From Streptomyces wedmorensis (lineage in GTDB: Bacteria; Actinomycetota; Actinomycetes; Streptomycetales; Streptomycetaceae), in the NCBI RefSeq assembly GCF_000716445.1, contig NZ_JNWK01000002.1:62001-126000 (forward strand): a DNA stretch of 64,000 nt. The letters run 5' to 3'. The position numbers were made by a program, and so were the translations under genes. Below, piece by piece: positions 1 through 7,977 of the stretch (positions are counted from its first letter, which is position 1; every line of letters starts with the position of its first letter). The notes beneath the pieces were generated by a model. It made no database searches. It was not told where the DNA came from and saw only the letters and a program-made list of their open reading frames with translations.

Positions 1-170
1 AGCAGGAGCGCGACGATCAGGATCAGCAGGATGCGCAGCCCGGTGTTCAGCCAGGTGGACCAGTTCTCCTCCACCCAGCTCGCCGCGTTCGTCGCCTTCT
101 CCGCGGCCTCGTCCAGGGTCACCGGAATGGGTTCGGGGTCGGTGGCAGCCACTAGGACGGACCAGGACAC
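1..170 (-). CDS. MscS-family mechanosensitive channel, N-terminal fragment
   Basis: Only the first ~56 codons lie in the window; the gene continues past the left edge. The GTG at 168-170 is preceded on the minus strand by GGAGG (complement of 178-182) seven bases upstream, which favours it over a second in-frame GTG at 150-152 that lacks a ribosome site. The peptide has a short acidic amphipathic start (DPEPIPVTLDEAAEKA), then WVEENWSTWLNTGLRI and a run of Leu/Ile/Val that begins a membrane helix. This order is typical of small actinobacterial MscS-like channels that relieve osmotic pressure, but the conserved pore and beta domains are outside the window. The family call therefore rests on the N-terminus and on resemblance to known Streptomyces proteins, and is moderately sure. 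Confidence 0.6.
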   Translation of the reverse strand, partial: MSWSVLVAATDPEPIPVTLDEAAEKATNAASWVEENWSTWLNTGLRILLILIVALL

Positions 171-437
171 GGGGCAACCTCCAGGCATCGCGTACGCAGG
201 CCATCCACACTAACGGGGCGTCGGACGTGGTCCCGTTGCCGTGTTCGAGGGAGAGACGGACCTCACCTGGGCAAGTAAGAGACAGGTAAGAGGAGGAGTC
301 GCCGATGTGGTCGAGAACACTCCGGGCGCGTCACCCCGATCCCGGAACGTGGTGGCGCTCCGACCAGGCCTGAGGAGAGACTGAGAGCAGTTCGTCCCGG
401 CGCGAGCCACGCGCCGCCGGCGCCATAGGAGGCATCC

Positions 438-1001
438 GTGCCGCATGTCCTGGTCCTCAACGCGTCGTACGAGCCACTGGGCGTCGTACCGCTCCGCCGC
501 GCACTCGTCCTCGTACTGGAGAACAAGGCTCTCTGCCTCGAGGAGTCCGGCGCCTTCCTGCACAGCGAGACCCAAGTCCTCCCCGCACCCAGCGTGGTGC
601 GACTGAAACGCTTCGTGCGGGTCCCCTACCGGGGGCCCGTTCCTTTGACCCGCAGAGCCCTCTTCGCCCGCGACGGCGGGCGCTGTGTGTACTGCGGGGG
701 CGTCGCCACCAGCGTCGACCACGTCATCCCGCGCAGTCGCGGGGGCACGCACGCCTGGGACAACGTCGTGGCGGCCTGCCGCCGCTGCAACCACGTCAAG
801 GCCGACCGGCACCTGCGCGAGATCGGCTGGCGCCTGCGCCACCAACCGGCCCCGCCGTCCGGCCTGGCCTGGCGGATCATCGGGACCGGACACCGGGACC
901 CCCGCTGGCTGCCGTACCTCCAGCCGTACGGCGCCGAGGACGTGATGGCCCGGATCGACTCCGTCGCCGAAGCCCCCGTGAGGGCGCTGACGACGGGTTG
1001 A
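438..1001 (+). CDS. HNH endonuclease domain protein
   Basis: A 187-residue protein starting at GTG 438, with a strong TAGGAGG box at 426-432. Residues 80-125 form a zinc-type HNH module: CVYC at 83-86, DH at 94-95, N109 and CRRC at 114-117 followed by NH. The two CxxC pairs hold a structural zinc, and the DH plus distal N/H make the metal-dependent nuclease site. The N-terminal 65 residues (LNASYEPLGV...) are the conserved extension of a widespread actinobacterial HNH family of unknown biological role. It is a free-standing gene, with no methylase or phage genes nearby, and it converges on the glycosidase gene that ends at 1089. Nuclease chemistry is well supported; substrate and purpose are unknown. 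Confidence 0.85.
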   Translation: MPHVLVLNASYEPLGVVPLRRALVLVLENKALCLEESGAFLHSETQVLPAPSVVRLKRFVRVPYRGPVPLTRRALFARDGGRCVYCGGVATSVDHVIPRSRGGTHAWDNVVAACRRCNHVKADRHLREIGWRLRHQPAPPSGLAWRIIGTGHRDPRWLPYLQPYGAEDVMARIDSVAEAPVRALTTG

Positions 1002-1088
1002 GCCGGGCCTTTCGCGTACGCGGGGCTTCGCGCGCGCGGCCCCTCCGCATACCGGGGGGCCGATGGCGGCACGGGAGCGGCGCGCCCC

Positions 1089-4000
1089 TCAGGGGGCGGG
1101 CCGCTCCTCCGGTGCGCCCGTGGGAGCCTCCGGCCGCTCCGCCTCCTTCTCCGGGGCCACGGCATAGGTCTCCACCGACCAGAGGGAGTAGCCGAACCGG
1201 GTCGCCCGCGCCTCCCCCTGCACCCGCAGGAAGCGCGTGTCCGCCGCGTCCATCCGCACCGTCTCCCGGCCGCCCCCGCCGTCCGCGACGGTCGCCGCCG
1301 TGCGCCACACGCGCCCGTCGGCCGACACCTGGATCCGGTAGCGGGAGGCGTACGCGTCCTGCCAGTGCAGCACCACCTGCCCTATCCGCGCCGGCTCGGC
1401 CAGCTCCAGCTGCCACCAGGCGCCGTTCTCGGCCGGCGAGGACCAGCGGGTCGCCGGATCGCCGTCCACCGCCGAGGCGGCCGGGAAGTCCGGGGTCTCG
1501 TCGCCCGACGAGCTCGCCGTCGCCGTCCGCGCCAGGTCGGGACCGGCCGTACGCGGAAAGGCCCGCACGGTCAGCACCCGCTCCTCGCCCGCGAACGAGA
1601 CCGGCACGCGGTACGAGCCGGCCGGCACGTCCGCGCCCACCGACACCTCCAGGGGCACGGACGTCCGCGCGCCCCGCTCCACGACGGCCTCCTTCGGGAG
1701 GCGCACCGCGATCCCCTTCGGGGCCTTCGCCGTCAGCGCCCCGCGCACCTCGTCCGCGCGCAGGCCCGTCAACTCCACGTCCACCCGCCGTGCCGGTCCG
1801 CCGATCTCGGCGTCCGTCTCCCCGCGGGCCAGTTCGAGCCCGGCCCGTGGCCCGTCGCCGAACCACGGCACCAGCGAGCGCACCCCGGGATCCCGACCGC
1901 CCCCGCTCCACGACACGCGCACCGCGTCGGCCCGCAGGCCCTTCAGATCGGTCTGGGTCCAGCCGGACGTCGACAGCGGGCCGAGCGACCGCCAGCCCTC
2001 CCCGGGGACATGCGCCTCCACGCGCGCGTCCGTGGCCGCCGCCTTGTCCGTCCCGTCTCCCGTGCCCGCTCCCGTTTCTCCGGGCCTTGCCATCACCGTC
2101 AGGGCCGCCACGGGCCGCGCCCGGTCGAGCCGCACGGTGTACGAGCCGGGGGCGCGTTCGGCCCGCGCCGCGGCGGGCCGGTCGGCGCCGGTCCAGGCCG
2201 CCGACTCCGCCACCGCGCGCGTGAGGAACGGGTCGAGCACCCCCGCGCCGACCGTCACCCGGCTCGACCCCAGCGCCTCCCGCAGCGGTTCGAGGGCCAG
2301 CTGCGCCCGCCAGGCCGCCGCGCCGTCGCCGCGCGCCTGGGCGAGCAGCATGTCGACCGCCGTCTCGCCGGCCTCGCCGTACCGCGCGAGCTGTTCGAGC
2401 CAGGGGCCCGCCTCGTCGCCCAGCGCGGAACCACCGGAGCCGCCGGAGCCGCCCGGACCGCCGGAGCCGCCCGGACCGCCGGAGCCGCCCGGACCGTCGG
2501 AGCCGCCCGGACCGTCGGAGCCGCCCGGACCGCCGGAGCCGCCCGAATCACCGGAGCCGTCCGGACCGTCGGAGCCCCCGATGGTCGCGAGTCGCTCCGG
2601 GGCCCCGCGCATCACGGTGAACGCGGCCCGCAGCTCGCGCGCCGCCCGATCCCGTGCGGCCCTGCCCGCGGGGGTGTCGGGGCCGCCGCGCGAGGCCCAG
2701 AACGCGGTGAGCAGAGGCTTCAGGTAGGCCGATTCGCCCTTCGGGTCGAGGATCGAGGAGGCGCCGTTCCCGGCGAGCGCCCGCAGCGCCTCACGGGCCG
2801 CCGGATCAGGGCCCGCGAGGTCGTCGACGGCGGCCCCCCAGGACTCCGCGGGCCGGTAGCCCCGCGGGTTCCAGGCGTAGTCGGCGGCGGTGAAGAGCGG
2901 GATCCGGGAGGCCGTGGGCTGCTCCATGGCGTGGGCCAGGAAGGCGGCGGAACCGGCGGCCACGGCCGGCTCCCGGCCGGTGGCGGGGCCGAGGAACAGC
3001 CGGTCCTGCGCGTAGTCGTTGACCGGGTAGTTGTCCATCGTGACCAGCGGATGACTGCCCAGGGCCGTCCGCGCCCCGGCCAGTTCGCCGCCGGTGATCG
3101 TGCGCGGGACGACACCGACGCCCGTCCACGCCACCCGCACCTCGGGGTCGAGCGCCCCGGCGAGCTCCGTGCGGTACGCGGTCGCGCCGTCCTGGTAGTA
3201 CTCCGTCGGCAGCACCGTCAGCGGCTCGGCGTCCGGGTACCGCTCGGCCAGGTGCCGGGCGACGGTGTTCGCCACGCGCGCGTGGGCGGCCGCCGCGGCC
3301 CCGGGCCCCCGGCCGAAGGTGTCGGCGTCCTTGTCGCAGTGCCACTCGTCGTACGAGGCGTCCTGGAACTGGAGCTGGAAGACCCGCACCCCGAGCTCCC
3401 ACATGGCGTCGAGCTTCCGCGTCAGCGCCGTCACGTCGCCGGCCGATGCCAGGCACATGGACTGGGCGGGTGACACGGCCCAGCCGAGCGTCACCCGGTT
3501 GGCGCGGGCCCGTTCGGCGAGCGCGCGGAACTCCCGCCGCTGCTCCTCCGGGTAGGGCTCGCGCCACTGCGCTCGGCGGTACGGGTCGTCGCCGGGCGCG
3601 TACAGATAGCGGTTCTGCTTGGTGCGGCCGAGGAAGTCCATTTGCGCGAGCCGCTGTTCGAGGGTCCAGGGGCTGCCGTAGAAGCCCTCGGTGATCCCGC
3701 GCTCGACCGTGCCCGGCCAGTCGCGGACGACGACCCCGGGCACCTCCCGGCCGGTGCCGACGAGCTGCCGCAGCGTCTGGACGGCGTGGAACAGGCCGTC
3801 CTCGCCCACCCCGTCCAGGACGACCGTCTCCCGCCCCTGGTAGCGGCCGGTCGCGAGACGGTAGCCGCCGCGCGGCAGGTCCGTCCGCTCGGGCACCCGC
3901 AGGGCCGTCAGGGCCGCCTCCGCCGCCTCGCCGGAGGGACCCGCGAGCCGCAGCACCGGGCCGCGGCCGGGGAGTCCGGCGTGGACGGTCCGCACTCCGG

Positions 4001-4367
4001 CGCCCCGCAGCAGCTCGCGCAGGGCGGCGACGGCGTACGGATCGGCGTCGGCGTCCGCGAGCAGCGTCACCTCGTCCCCGAGGCGTACGGACGGCCCGGC
4101 ACCGGTCAGCGACTGCGGCCGGGGCCAGACGGCCGGCAGGGGCGCGGCGGCGACGGCACCCGCGCGCGTGGGGGCTGCGACCGCCGGGCCCACCGGAGGC
4201 GCCGGGGCCGAGGGCCGGACCGGCGCGGCGGGGGCCGTCGGGGCCGCGGGAGTCGCCGGTGCGGCCGGGGTCGCGTACACCGGGACCGGCGCGGCGCCGC
4301 CCAGGAGGCCGCCGATGACGGCGGCCGCGACGGCCGTCGCGGTCCGCTTCCTGCGCCCGAGGTGCAC
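1089..4367 (-). CDS. Secreted GH84-type beta-N-acetylglucosaminidase with F5/8C domain
   Basis: A 1092-residue protein starting at GTG 4365-4367 behind AAGGGAG. Order: signal peptide (GRRKRTATAVAAAVIGGLLGG), Pro/Ala-rich linker to ~65, GH20b-like domain ~70-205, GH84 NAGidase barrel from ~215 (GITEGFYGSPWT, then GRTKQNRYLYAPGDDPYRR), a Gly/Ser/Pro repeat at ~600-642, and a C-terminal discoidin/F5-8C carbohydrate-binding domain at ~945-1075. This architecture belongs to exported enzymes that release N-acetylglucosamine from glycans, hyaluronan-like or chitin-derived material. The segment aligning with the family's catalytic FDDI motif reads FQDA here: D336 is kept as the expected acid/base, and the preceding Asp is Gln335. 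Either the activity or the substrate may therefore differ from classical GH84. The gene is monocistronic; its upstream region carries a 20-bp palindrome. Confidence 0.85.
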   Translation of the reverse strand: MHLGRRKRTATAVAAAVIGGLLGGAAPVPVYATPAAPATPAAPTAPAAPVRPSAPAPPVGPAVAAPTRAGAVAAAPLPAVWPRPQSLTGAGPSVRLGDEVTLLADADADPYAVAALRELLRGAGVRTVHAGLPGRGPVLRLAGPSGEAAEAALTALRVPERTDLPRGGYRLATGRYQGRETVVLDGVGEDGLFHAVQTLRQLVGTGREVPGVVVRDWPGTVERGITEGFYGSPWTLEQRLAQMDFLGRTKQNRYLYAPGDDPYRRAQWREPYPEEQRREFRALAERARANRVTLGWAVSPAQSMCLASAGDVTALTRKLDAMWELGVRVFQLQFQDASYDEWHCDKDADTFGRGPGAAAAAHARVANTVARHLAERYPDAEPLTVLPTEYYQDGATAYRTELAGALDPEVRVAWTGVGVVPRTITGGELAGARTALGSHPLVTMDNYPVNDYAQDRLFLGPATGREPAVAAGSAAFLAHAMEQPTASRIPLFTAADYAWNPRGYRPAESWGAAVDDLAGPDPAAREALRALAGNGASSILDPKGESAYLKPLLTAFWASRGGPDTPAGRAARDRAARELRAAFTVMRGAPERLATIGGSDGPDGSGDSGGSGGPGGSDGPGGSDGPGGSGGPGGSGGPGGSGGSGGSALGDEAGPWLEQLARYGEAGETAVDMLLAQARGDGAAAWRAQLALEPLREALGSSRVTVGAGVLDPFLTRAVAESAAWTGADRPAAARAERAPGSYTVRLDRARPVAALTVMARPGETGAGTGDGTDKAAATDARVEAHVPGEGWRSLGPLSTSGWTQTDLKGLRADAVRVSWSGGGRDPGVRSLVPWFGDGPRAGLELARGETDAEIGGPARRVDVELTGLRADEVRGALTAKAPKGIAVRLPKEAVVERGARTSVPLEVSVGADVPAGSYRVPVSFAGEERVLTVRAFPRTAGPDLARTATASSSGDETPDFPAASAVDGDPATRWSSPAENGAWWQLELAEPARIGQVVLHWQDAYASRYRIQVSADGRVWRTAATVADGGGGRETVRMDAADTRFLRVQGEARATRFGYSLWSVETYAVAPEKEAERPEAPTGAPEERPAP
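2443..2568. repeat. 18-bp tandem repeat inside the GH84 gene
   Basis: Seven consecutive units of the form CCGGAGCCGCCCGGACCG, with a few single-base variants, encode on the minus strand a flexible Gly/Ser/Pro/Asp linker (GGSGGP-type repeats) between the catalytic part and the C-terminal domains. The 18-bp period keeps the reading frame, so copy number can vary without breaking the protein. Confidence 0.9.
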
Positions 4368-4496
4368 GGGGTCTCCCTTCGGACAGGCCCGGCAGCTCCG
4401 CCGGTTTGGTCACGAGTGGGTCACGAGCCCACCACCCGTCGCACGGAAGTGTCAATGCACGAGGGCGATGTGTCGCCTTTGCCCGGCGATCCGTCG

Positions 4497-4516
4497 GCGA
4501 GGTGACGTCACTTCGC
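4497..4516. promoter_or_regulatory. 20-bp palindrome upstream of the GH84 gene, operator candidate
   Basis: The core GTGACGTCAC (4502-4511) is a perfect 10-bp palindrome, flanked by GCGA and TCGC, which extends the dyad to 20 bp with one mismatched pair. It lies about 130 bp upstream of the glycosidase start and about 180 bp upstream of the small ORF. A dyad like this is typical of a dimeric repressor site. It does not match the DasR chitin/GlcNAc box as I know it, so the regulator is unknown. Confidence 0.4.
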
Positions 4517-4571
4517 CACCTTCCGCCGGTAAAACGAGGTGCGGTGGGTAGGGCTCACTCGCACCCCCCCG

Positions 4572-4657
4572 GGGGGTGTCCTGCCGATCAGGCCGGATCA
4601 GGGAGCGGCGTCCGGTGCCAGGCGTCGCGAGCCCGGCCTGATCGGCAGGACGCCCCC
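4572..4657. repeat. Long inverted repeat, 25-bp arms
   Basis: Arms at 4572-4596 and 4633-4657 are complementary over 25 bp with a single G-T pair, around a 36-base spacer. The transcript would form a very stable hairpin ending 36 bases before the start of the small ORF at 4694. The part at 4583-4603, read on the minus strand, recurs exactly (21 bp) at 50676-50696, so this is a dispersed element and not a simple terminator. It could act as a terminator, attenuator or remnant of a miniature mobile element. Confidence 0.75.
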
Positions 4658-4693
4658 TTGGCCCAGCTGTCGAGACGAAACCGGGAGACCCCC

Positions 4694-4894
4694 GTGACCA
4701 CGACCGCCCGCCACACCGGACGGATACGCGTTCCCCAGCAGGCGTCGCCCACCGCCGCGCCGCTGACCAGCGAACCGCCGCTGCCCGACGCGGCACCCCT
4801 CACGAGCGAACCGCCCCTGACCGAGGCGGCCCCCCTCACCAGCGAGCCCACCGCCCCCGGCAGCGCGGGTGGCACGGAGTCCCCCGGAGTGTGA
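4694..4894 (+). CDS. Small Pro/Thr-rich repeat peptide upstream of malQ, hypothetical
   Basis: A 66-codon frame starts at GTG 4694 with GGGAG seven bases upstream and stops at 4892-4894, two bases before the malQ start, so translation is probably coupled. Third positions are almost entirely G or C, as in real Streptomyces genes. The product begins with about 20 polar residues (TTTARHTGRIRVPQQ) followed by three copies of an imperfect repeat, AAPLTSEPPL. There is no membrane segment, Cys or known domain. I do not recognise it. It might be a leader peptide, an intrinsically disordered partner, or an upstream extension whose role is only to couple translation to malQ. The frame is open further upstream, but that part crosses the inverted repeat and lacks a start signal. 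Confidence 0.45.
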   Translation: MTTTARHTGRIRVPQQASPTAAPLTSEPPLPDAAPLTSEPPLTEAAPLTSEPTAPGSAGGTESPGV

Positions 4895-4895
4895 A

Positions 4896-7016
4896 GTGAC
4901 CCTGGCCCGTCTCGCCGCCCGTCACGGCGTCGCCACCGCCTACAGCCCGTCCGAAGGCGTCACCGTGCCCGTGCCCGACGCCACCGTGGTCGCCGTCCTC
5001 GGCGCCCTGGGCGTCGACGCGACCACCCCGGAGGCGGTCGCCGCCGCCCTCGGCGCGGCGGAACGGGCCGACCGGGACCGCCTGTTGCCGCGCACCCTCG
5101 TCCACCGGCGGGGCGACGAACCCCTGCGCCCCCCGGCGGACCTGCCGTCCGGCACCCGGCTGCGGGTCACCACCGAGGAAGGAGCCGTGGTCACCGGCCG
5201 GGACTGGGAGCGGCTGCCCCTCGGCGTCCACGCCGTCGCCGCGCAGGCGCCCGACGGGCGCACCTCCACCAGCACCCTGATCGTGAGCCCCGCGCGCGTG
5301 CCCGCGCCCGAGCGGCGCGCGTACGGGCTGCTCGTCCAGCTGTACTCGCTGCTCTCCCGCCGCTCCTGGGGCATGGGCGACCTCGGGGACCTGCGCGAGC
5401 TCGCCGGCTGGGCGGGCCGCACGCACGGAGCCGGCTTCGTCCAGGTCAATCCGCTCCACGCGGGCGTGCCCGGGGCGCCCACCGACCCCTCGCCGTACCG
5501 CCCCTCCTCCCGCCGCTTCCCGGACCCGGTCCACCTGCGGATCGAGGAGATCCCGGAGTACGCCCTGGTGGGCCCCGAGCACCGGGAGGAGCTCGACCGG
5601 ATCCTCGCCGAGGCCGCCGAACTGCGCGAGCGGGTCCTCGGCAAGGGCGCCCTCATCGACCGGGACGCGGTGTGGGAGGTCAAGCGGCGGGCCCTGGAGC
5701 TCGTGGTCGGCGGCGTGGAACTCGGGCCGGGCCGGCGCGCCGACTTCCACGACTTCCTCGCCGACCGCGGCCGCCCCCTGGAGGACCACGCCACCTACCA
5801 GGCCCTGGCCGAACGGCACGGCCACCACTGGCGCGACTGGCCCGAGGAGCTGCGCGGGCCGCGCACGGCGGAGTCCGCCGTGCGCGCCGACCCGGAGCTC
5901 GCCGCCCGGGTCGACTTCCACTGCCGGCTCGCCTGGCTGACGGACCGGCAGCTGGCCGACGCCGCCGCGACCGCCCGCGAGGCCGGGATGGAGATCGGGA
6001 TCGTCCACGACCTGGCCGTCGGCGTCCACCCGGAGGGCTCGGACGCCTGGGCCCAGCAGGACGCCTTCGCGACCGGCATGTCGGTCGGCGCCCCGCCGGA
6101 CGCCTTCAACTCCCGCGGTCAGGACTGGGGTCTGCCGCCCTGGCGGCCTGACGCCCTGGCCGCCGCGGGCTACGCCCCCTACCGGGGCCTCCTGCGTGAA
6201 CTCCTGCGCCACGCGGGCGCGCTGCGCATCGACCACGTCATGGGCCTCTTCCGGCTCTGGTGGGTGCCCGAGGGCCACGAGCCCACCGAGGGGACCTACG
6301 TCCGGTACGACGCCGAGGCCATGCTCGCCGTCCTCGTCCTGGAGGCGCACCGCGCCGGCGCCCTCGTCATCGGCGAGGACCTCGGCACGGTCGAGCCGGG
6401 AGTGCGGGAGGAGCTGGCCCGGCGCGGGGTGTTCGGCACGTCCGTGCTCTGGTTCGAGCGGGACTGGGCGGGCACCGGCCGCCCGCTGCCTCCGGCGCAG
6501 TGGCGCCGGGAGTGCGTGGCCACGGCCACCACCCACGACCTGCCCTCCACCGCGGCCCGGCTCTCCGGCGACCACGTCGCGCTGCGCCACCGGCTCGGCC
6601 TGGCCGACGGGGACCCGGTCCGCGACCGGGCGGCGGACGCGGCCGAGACCGCCGAGTGGCTCGGCCTGTTCCGGCGGCTGGGGCTGCTCCCGGAGGGGGA
6701 GGGGGACGAGGAGGCCGCCGTCCGGGCTGTCCACCGGTATCTGCTCGCCTCCCCCGCCCGGATGGTGGGGGTGTGGCTGCCGGACGCGGTGGGGGACCGC
6801 AGGCCGCAGAACCTGCCGGGCACCTGGGACGAGTACCCGAACTGGCGGCTGCCGCTCGCCGGCCCGGACGGCCAGCCGCTGACCCTGGAACAGTTCGCCG
6901 CCTCGCCCCGGGCGCACGCCCTGCTGCACGAACTGCACACCCGTACGGCTTCCGACGACACGGCCGACGGGTGGGGGAGCGCCCGTACGGCACCCCCGGG
7001 CGCGCGGTCCGTTTAG
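4896..7016 (+). CDS. malQ: 4-alpha-glucanotransferase (amylomaltase)
   Basis: A 706-residue GH77 enzyme that transfers alpha-1,4-glucan segments between maltooligosaccharides in cytoplasmic maltose/glycogen metabolism. The start chosen is GTG 4896 (MTLARLAARHGVATAY), which has GGAG seven bases upstream and matches the usual Streptomyces N-terminus; an in-frame GTG at 4869 would add nine residues. The N-terminal ~160 residues form the extra beta domain seen in long actinobacterial and plant DPE2-like forms. Catalytic residues visible: D446 in RIDHVMG (nucleophile), E494 in IGEDLG (acid/base) and D548 in THDLPST (transition-state stabiliser). The 250s-type motif is seen as AFNSRGQDWGLPPW. The gene follows the small repeat ORF directly and is probably co-translated with it. 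Confidence 0.93.
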   Translation: MTLARLAARHGVATAYSPSEGVTVPVPDATVVAVLGALGVDATTPEAVAAALGAAERADRDRLLPRTLVHRRGDEPLRPPADLPSGTRLRVTTEEGAVVTGRDWERLPLGVHAVAAQAPDGRTSTSTLIVSPARVPAPERRAYGLLVQLYSLLSRRSWGMGDLGDLRELAGWAGRTHGAGFVQVNPLHAGVPGAPTDPSPYRPSSRRFPDPVHLRIEEIPEYALVGPEHREELDRILAEAAELRERVLGKGALIDRDAVWEVKRRALELVVGGVELGPGRRADFHDFLADRGRPLEDHATYQALAERHGHHWRDWPEELRGPRTAESAVRADPELAARVDFHCRLAWLTDRQLADAAATAREAGMEIGIVHDLAVGVHPEGSDAWAQQDAFATGMSVGAPPDAFNSRGQDWGLPPWRPDALAAAGYAPYRGLLRELLRHAGALRIDHVMGLFRLWWVPEGHEPTEGTYVRYDAEAMLAVLVLEAHRAGALVIGEDLGTVEPGVREELARRGVFGTSVLWFERDWAGTGRPLPPAQWRRECVATATTHDLPSTAARLSGDHVALRHRLGLADGDPVRDRAADAAETAEWLGLFRRLGLLPEGEGDEEAAVRAVHRYLLASPARMVGVWLPDAVGDRRPQNLPGTWDEYPNWRLPLAGPDGQPLTLEQFAASPRAHALLHELHTRTASDDTADGWGSARTAPPGARSV

Positions 7017-7024
7017 GTGTTCGC

Positions 7025-7030
7025 TACGTT
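7025..7030 (+). promoter_or_regulatory. -10 box (TACGTT) of a probable leaderless transcript
   Basis: TACGTT ends six bases before GTG 7037, the TANNNT-N6-start spacing of leaderless Streptomyces mRNAs. No Shine-Dalgarno sequence precedes the start codon. No clear -35 is seen. Confidence 0.45.
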
Positions 7031-7036
7031 TGCACC

Positions 7037-7264
7037 GTGGACAAGAAGAACGCTCTGCGCGCCGGCTCCGTCGCGGCCGGTACGACGCTGATGATGCTGC
7101 TCATGTCGTCCCCCGCGCTCGCGCTCACCCGCGACGACGGTGACGACCCGGCCCCCAAGCTGAGTGTCGCCGAGACGCTCGGCCTCTACGTGGCCGCACC
7201 GCTGGTGCTGTTCCTGGTCATCATCGGCCTGGTGATGGTGCTCGACAAGTCCAAGAAGGCGTAA
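7037..7264 (+). CDS. Small membrane protein, unknown function
   Basis: A 75-residue protein with a basic start (MDKKNALR), a hydrophobic segment ending in SSPALA at ~30 that looks like a signal peptide or first membrane helix, a charged loop (DDGDDPAPK) and a second membrane helix at ~48-70 (VAAPLVLFLVIIGLVMVL) ending in KSKKA. The predicted topology is a short exported or two-pass membrane protein. The GTG start has no ribosome site but follows a TANNNT box by six bases. It is followed by an 18-bp stem terminator. Similar short proteins occur in other Streptomyces; no function is assigned. Confidence 0.7.
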   Translation: MDKKNALRAGSVAAGTTLMMLLMSSPALALTRDDGDDPAPKLSVAETLGLYVAAPLVLFLVIIGLVMVLDKSKKA

Positions 7265-7284
7265 CGGCCTCATCGGTCTCCGCC

Positions 7285-7323
7285 GAGGGCGCCGCACGGT
7301 ACGAGGTACCGTGCGGCGCCCTC
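7285..7323. terminator. Bidirectional terminator, 18-bp stem
   Basis: A perfect inverted repeat (7285-7302 and 7306-7323) with a three-base loop lies between the small membrane gene on the plus strand and the convergent marR gene. It is well placed to stop transcription from both sides. Confidence 0.85.
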
Positions 7324-7427
7324 GCATGCGTCGAGACCCCCGCCGCGCCCGCGCCGGGTCCGCCCGCCGTGCCCGATCCGCCCGCCGCGCCCGGGGTCTG
7401 TTCCGCGGGTGGGCCGACCGCCGACCG

Positions 7428-7934
7428 CTAGACGGTCGTGGCGAGCAGCTTGCGGAGGAGGCCGGCCAGCTGGTCCGCCTCCTCCTTGGTGAGCGCGCCC
7501 CACAGGGCGGCCTGCTGCTCCGCGAGGCCGGCCGCGACGGCCTGGTCCACCAGTTCCCTGCCGCGCTCGCTGAGGGTGACCCGCAGCCCGCGCCGGTCGT
7601 TCGGGTCGGGGCTGCGGGTGAGCAGCCCGGCCTTCTCCAGCTTGTCGAGGCGGCCCGTCATCCCGCCGGTGGTGATCATCAGCGTGGCGGTCAGCTCGCG
7701 CGGCGAGAGCGTGTACGGCTCTCCTGACCTGCGCAGCGTGGCGAGCACGTCGAACTCCCCGAGCGCCATGCCGTAGGGCGAGTACGCCTTGTCCACCCGG
7801 CCGCGCATGGCGTTGGCCAGCCGGTAGATCCGGCCGAAGACGGCCATCGGCACGGTCTCCAGATCGGGGCGGACGGCCGCCCACTGGTCGGTGATGGCGT
7901 CGACGGCGTCGTGGGCGGGGGGCTTCGTGTCCAT
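7428..7934 (-). CDS. MarR-family transcriptional regulator
   Basis: A 168-residue protein starting at ATG 7932-7934 (MDTKPPAHDAVDA); an upstream in-frame start at 7985 would run into the operator region and is less likely. It carries a winged helix-turn-helix at ~60-120 (LGEFDVLATLRRSG...LSPRELTATLMITTGGMTGRLDKLEKAGLLTR, then DPNDRRGLRVTLSERG, the wing), flanked by dimerisation helices. MarR proteins are usually ligand-released repressors of a divergent gene. Here the divergent gene is the EamA transporter at 8066, and the 131-bp gap holds two overlapping dyads, so the simplest reading is local control of an efflux-type transporter. The ligand is unknown. Confidence 0.88.
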   Translation of the reverse strand: MDTKPPAHDAVDAITDQWAAVRPDLETVPMAVFGRIYRLANAMRGRVDKAYSPYGMALGEFDVLATLRRSGEPYTLSPRELTATLMITTGGMTGRLDKLEKAGLLTRSPDPNDRRGLRVTLSERGRELVDQAVAAGLAEQQAALWGALTKEEADQLAGLLRKLLATTV

Positions 7935-7977
7935 GGCCCCAGTCTCCTCTTCCTCGCGACTCGATGGCAAGAAAGCC

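Larger units (their letters stand above)
4368..4693. other. 326-bp intergenic region between the GH84 gene and the malQ unit
   Basis: I see no credible gene here. The region holds the divergent promoters of the glycosidase (minus) and the small ORF/malQ unit (plus), but no convincing -35/-10 pair. It contains a direct repeat of GGTCACGAG at 4408 and 4419 (11-bp period), a TTGACA-like element on the minus strand at 4450-4455, the palindrome at 4497-4516, and the long inverted repeat at 4572-4657. Confidence 0.6.

Noticed and set aside
4406..4693. Upstream extension of the small ORF before malQ
   Set aside because: It crosses the long inverted repeat, has no ribosome site, and its codon third positions are not biased like a gene.
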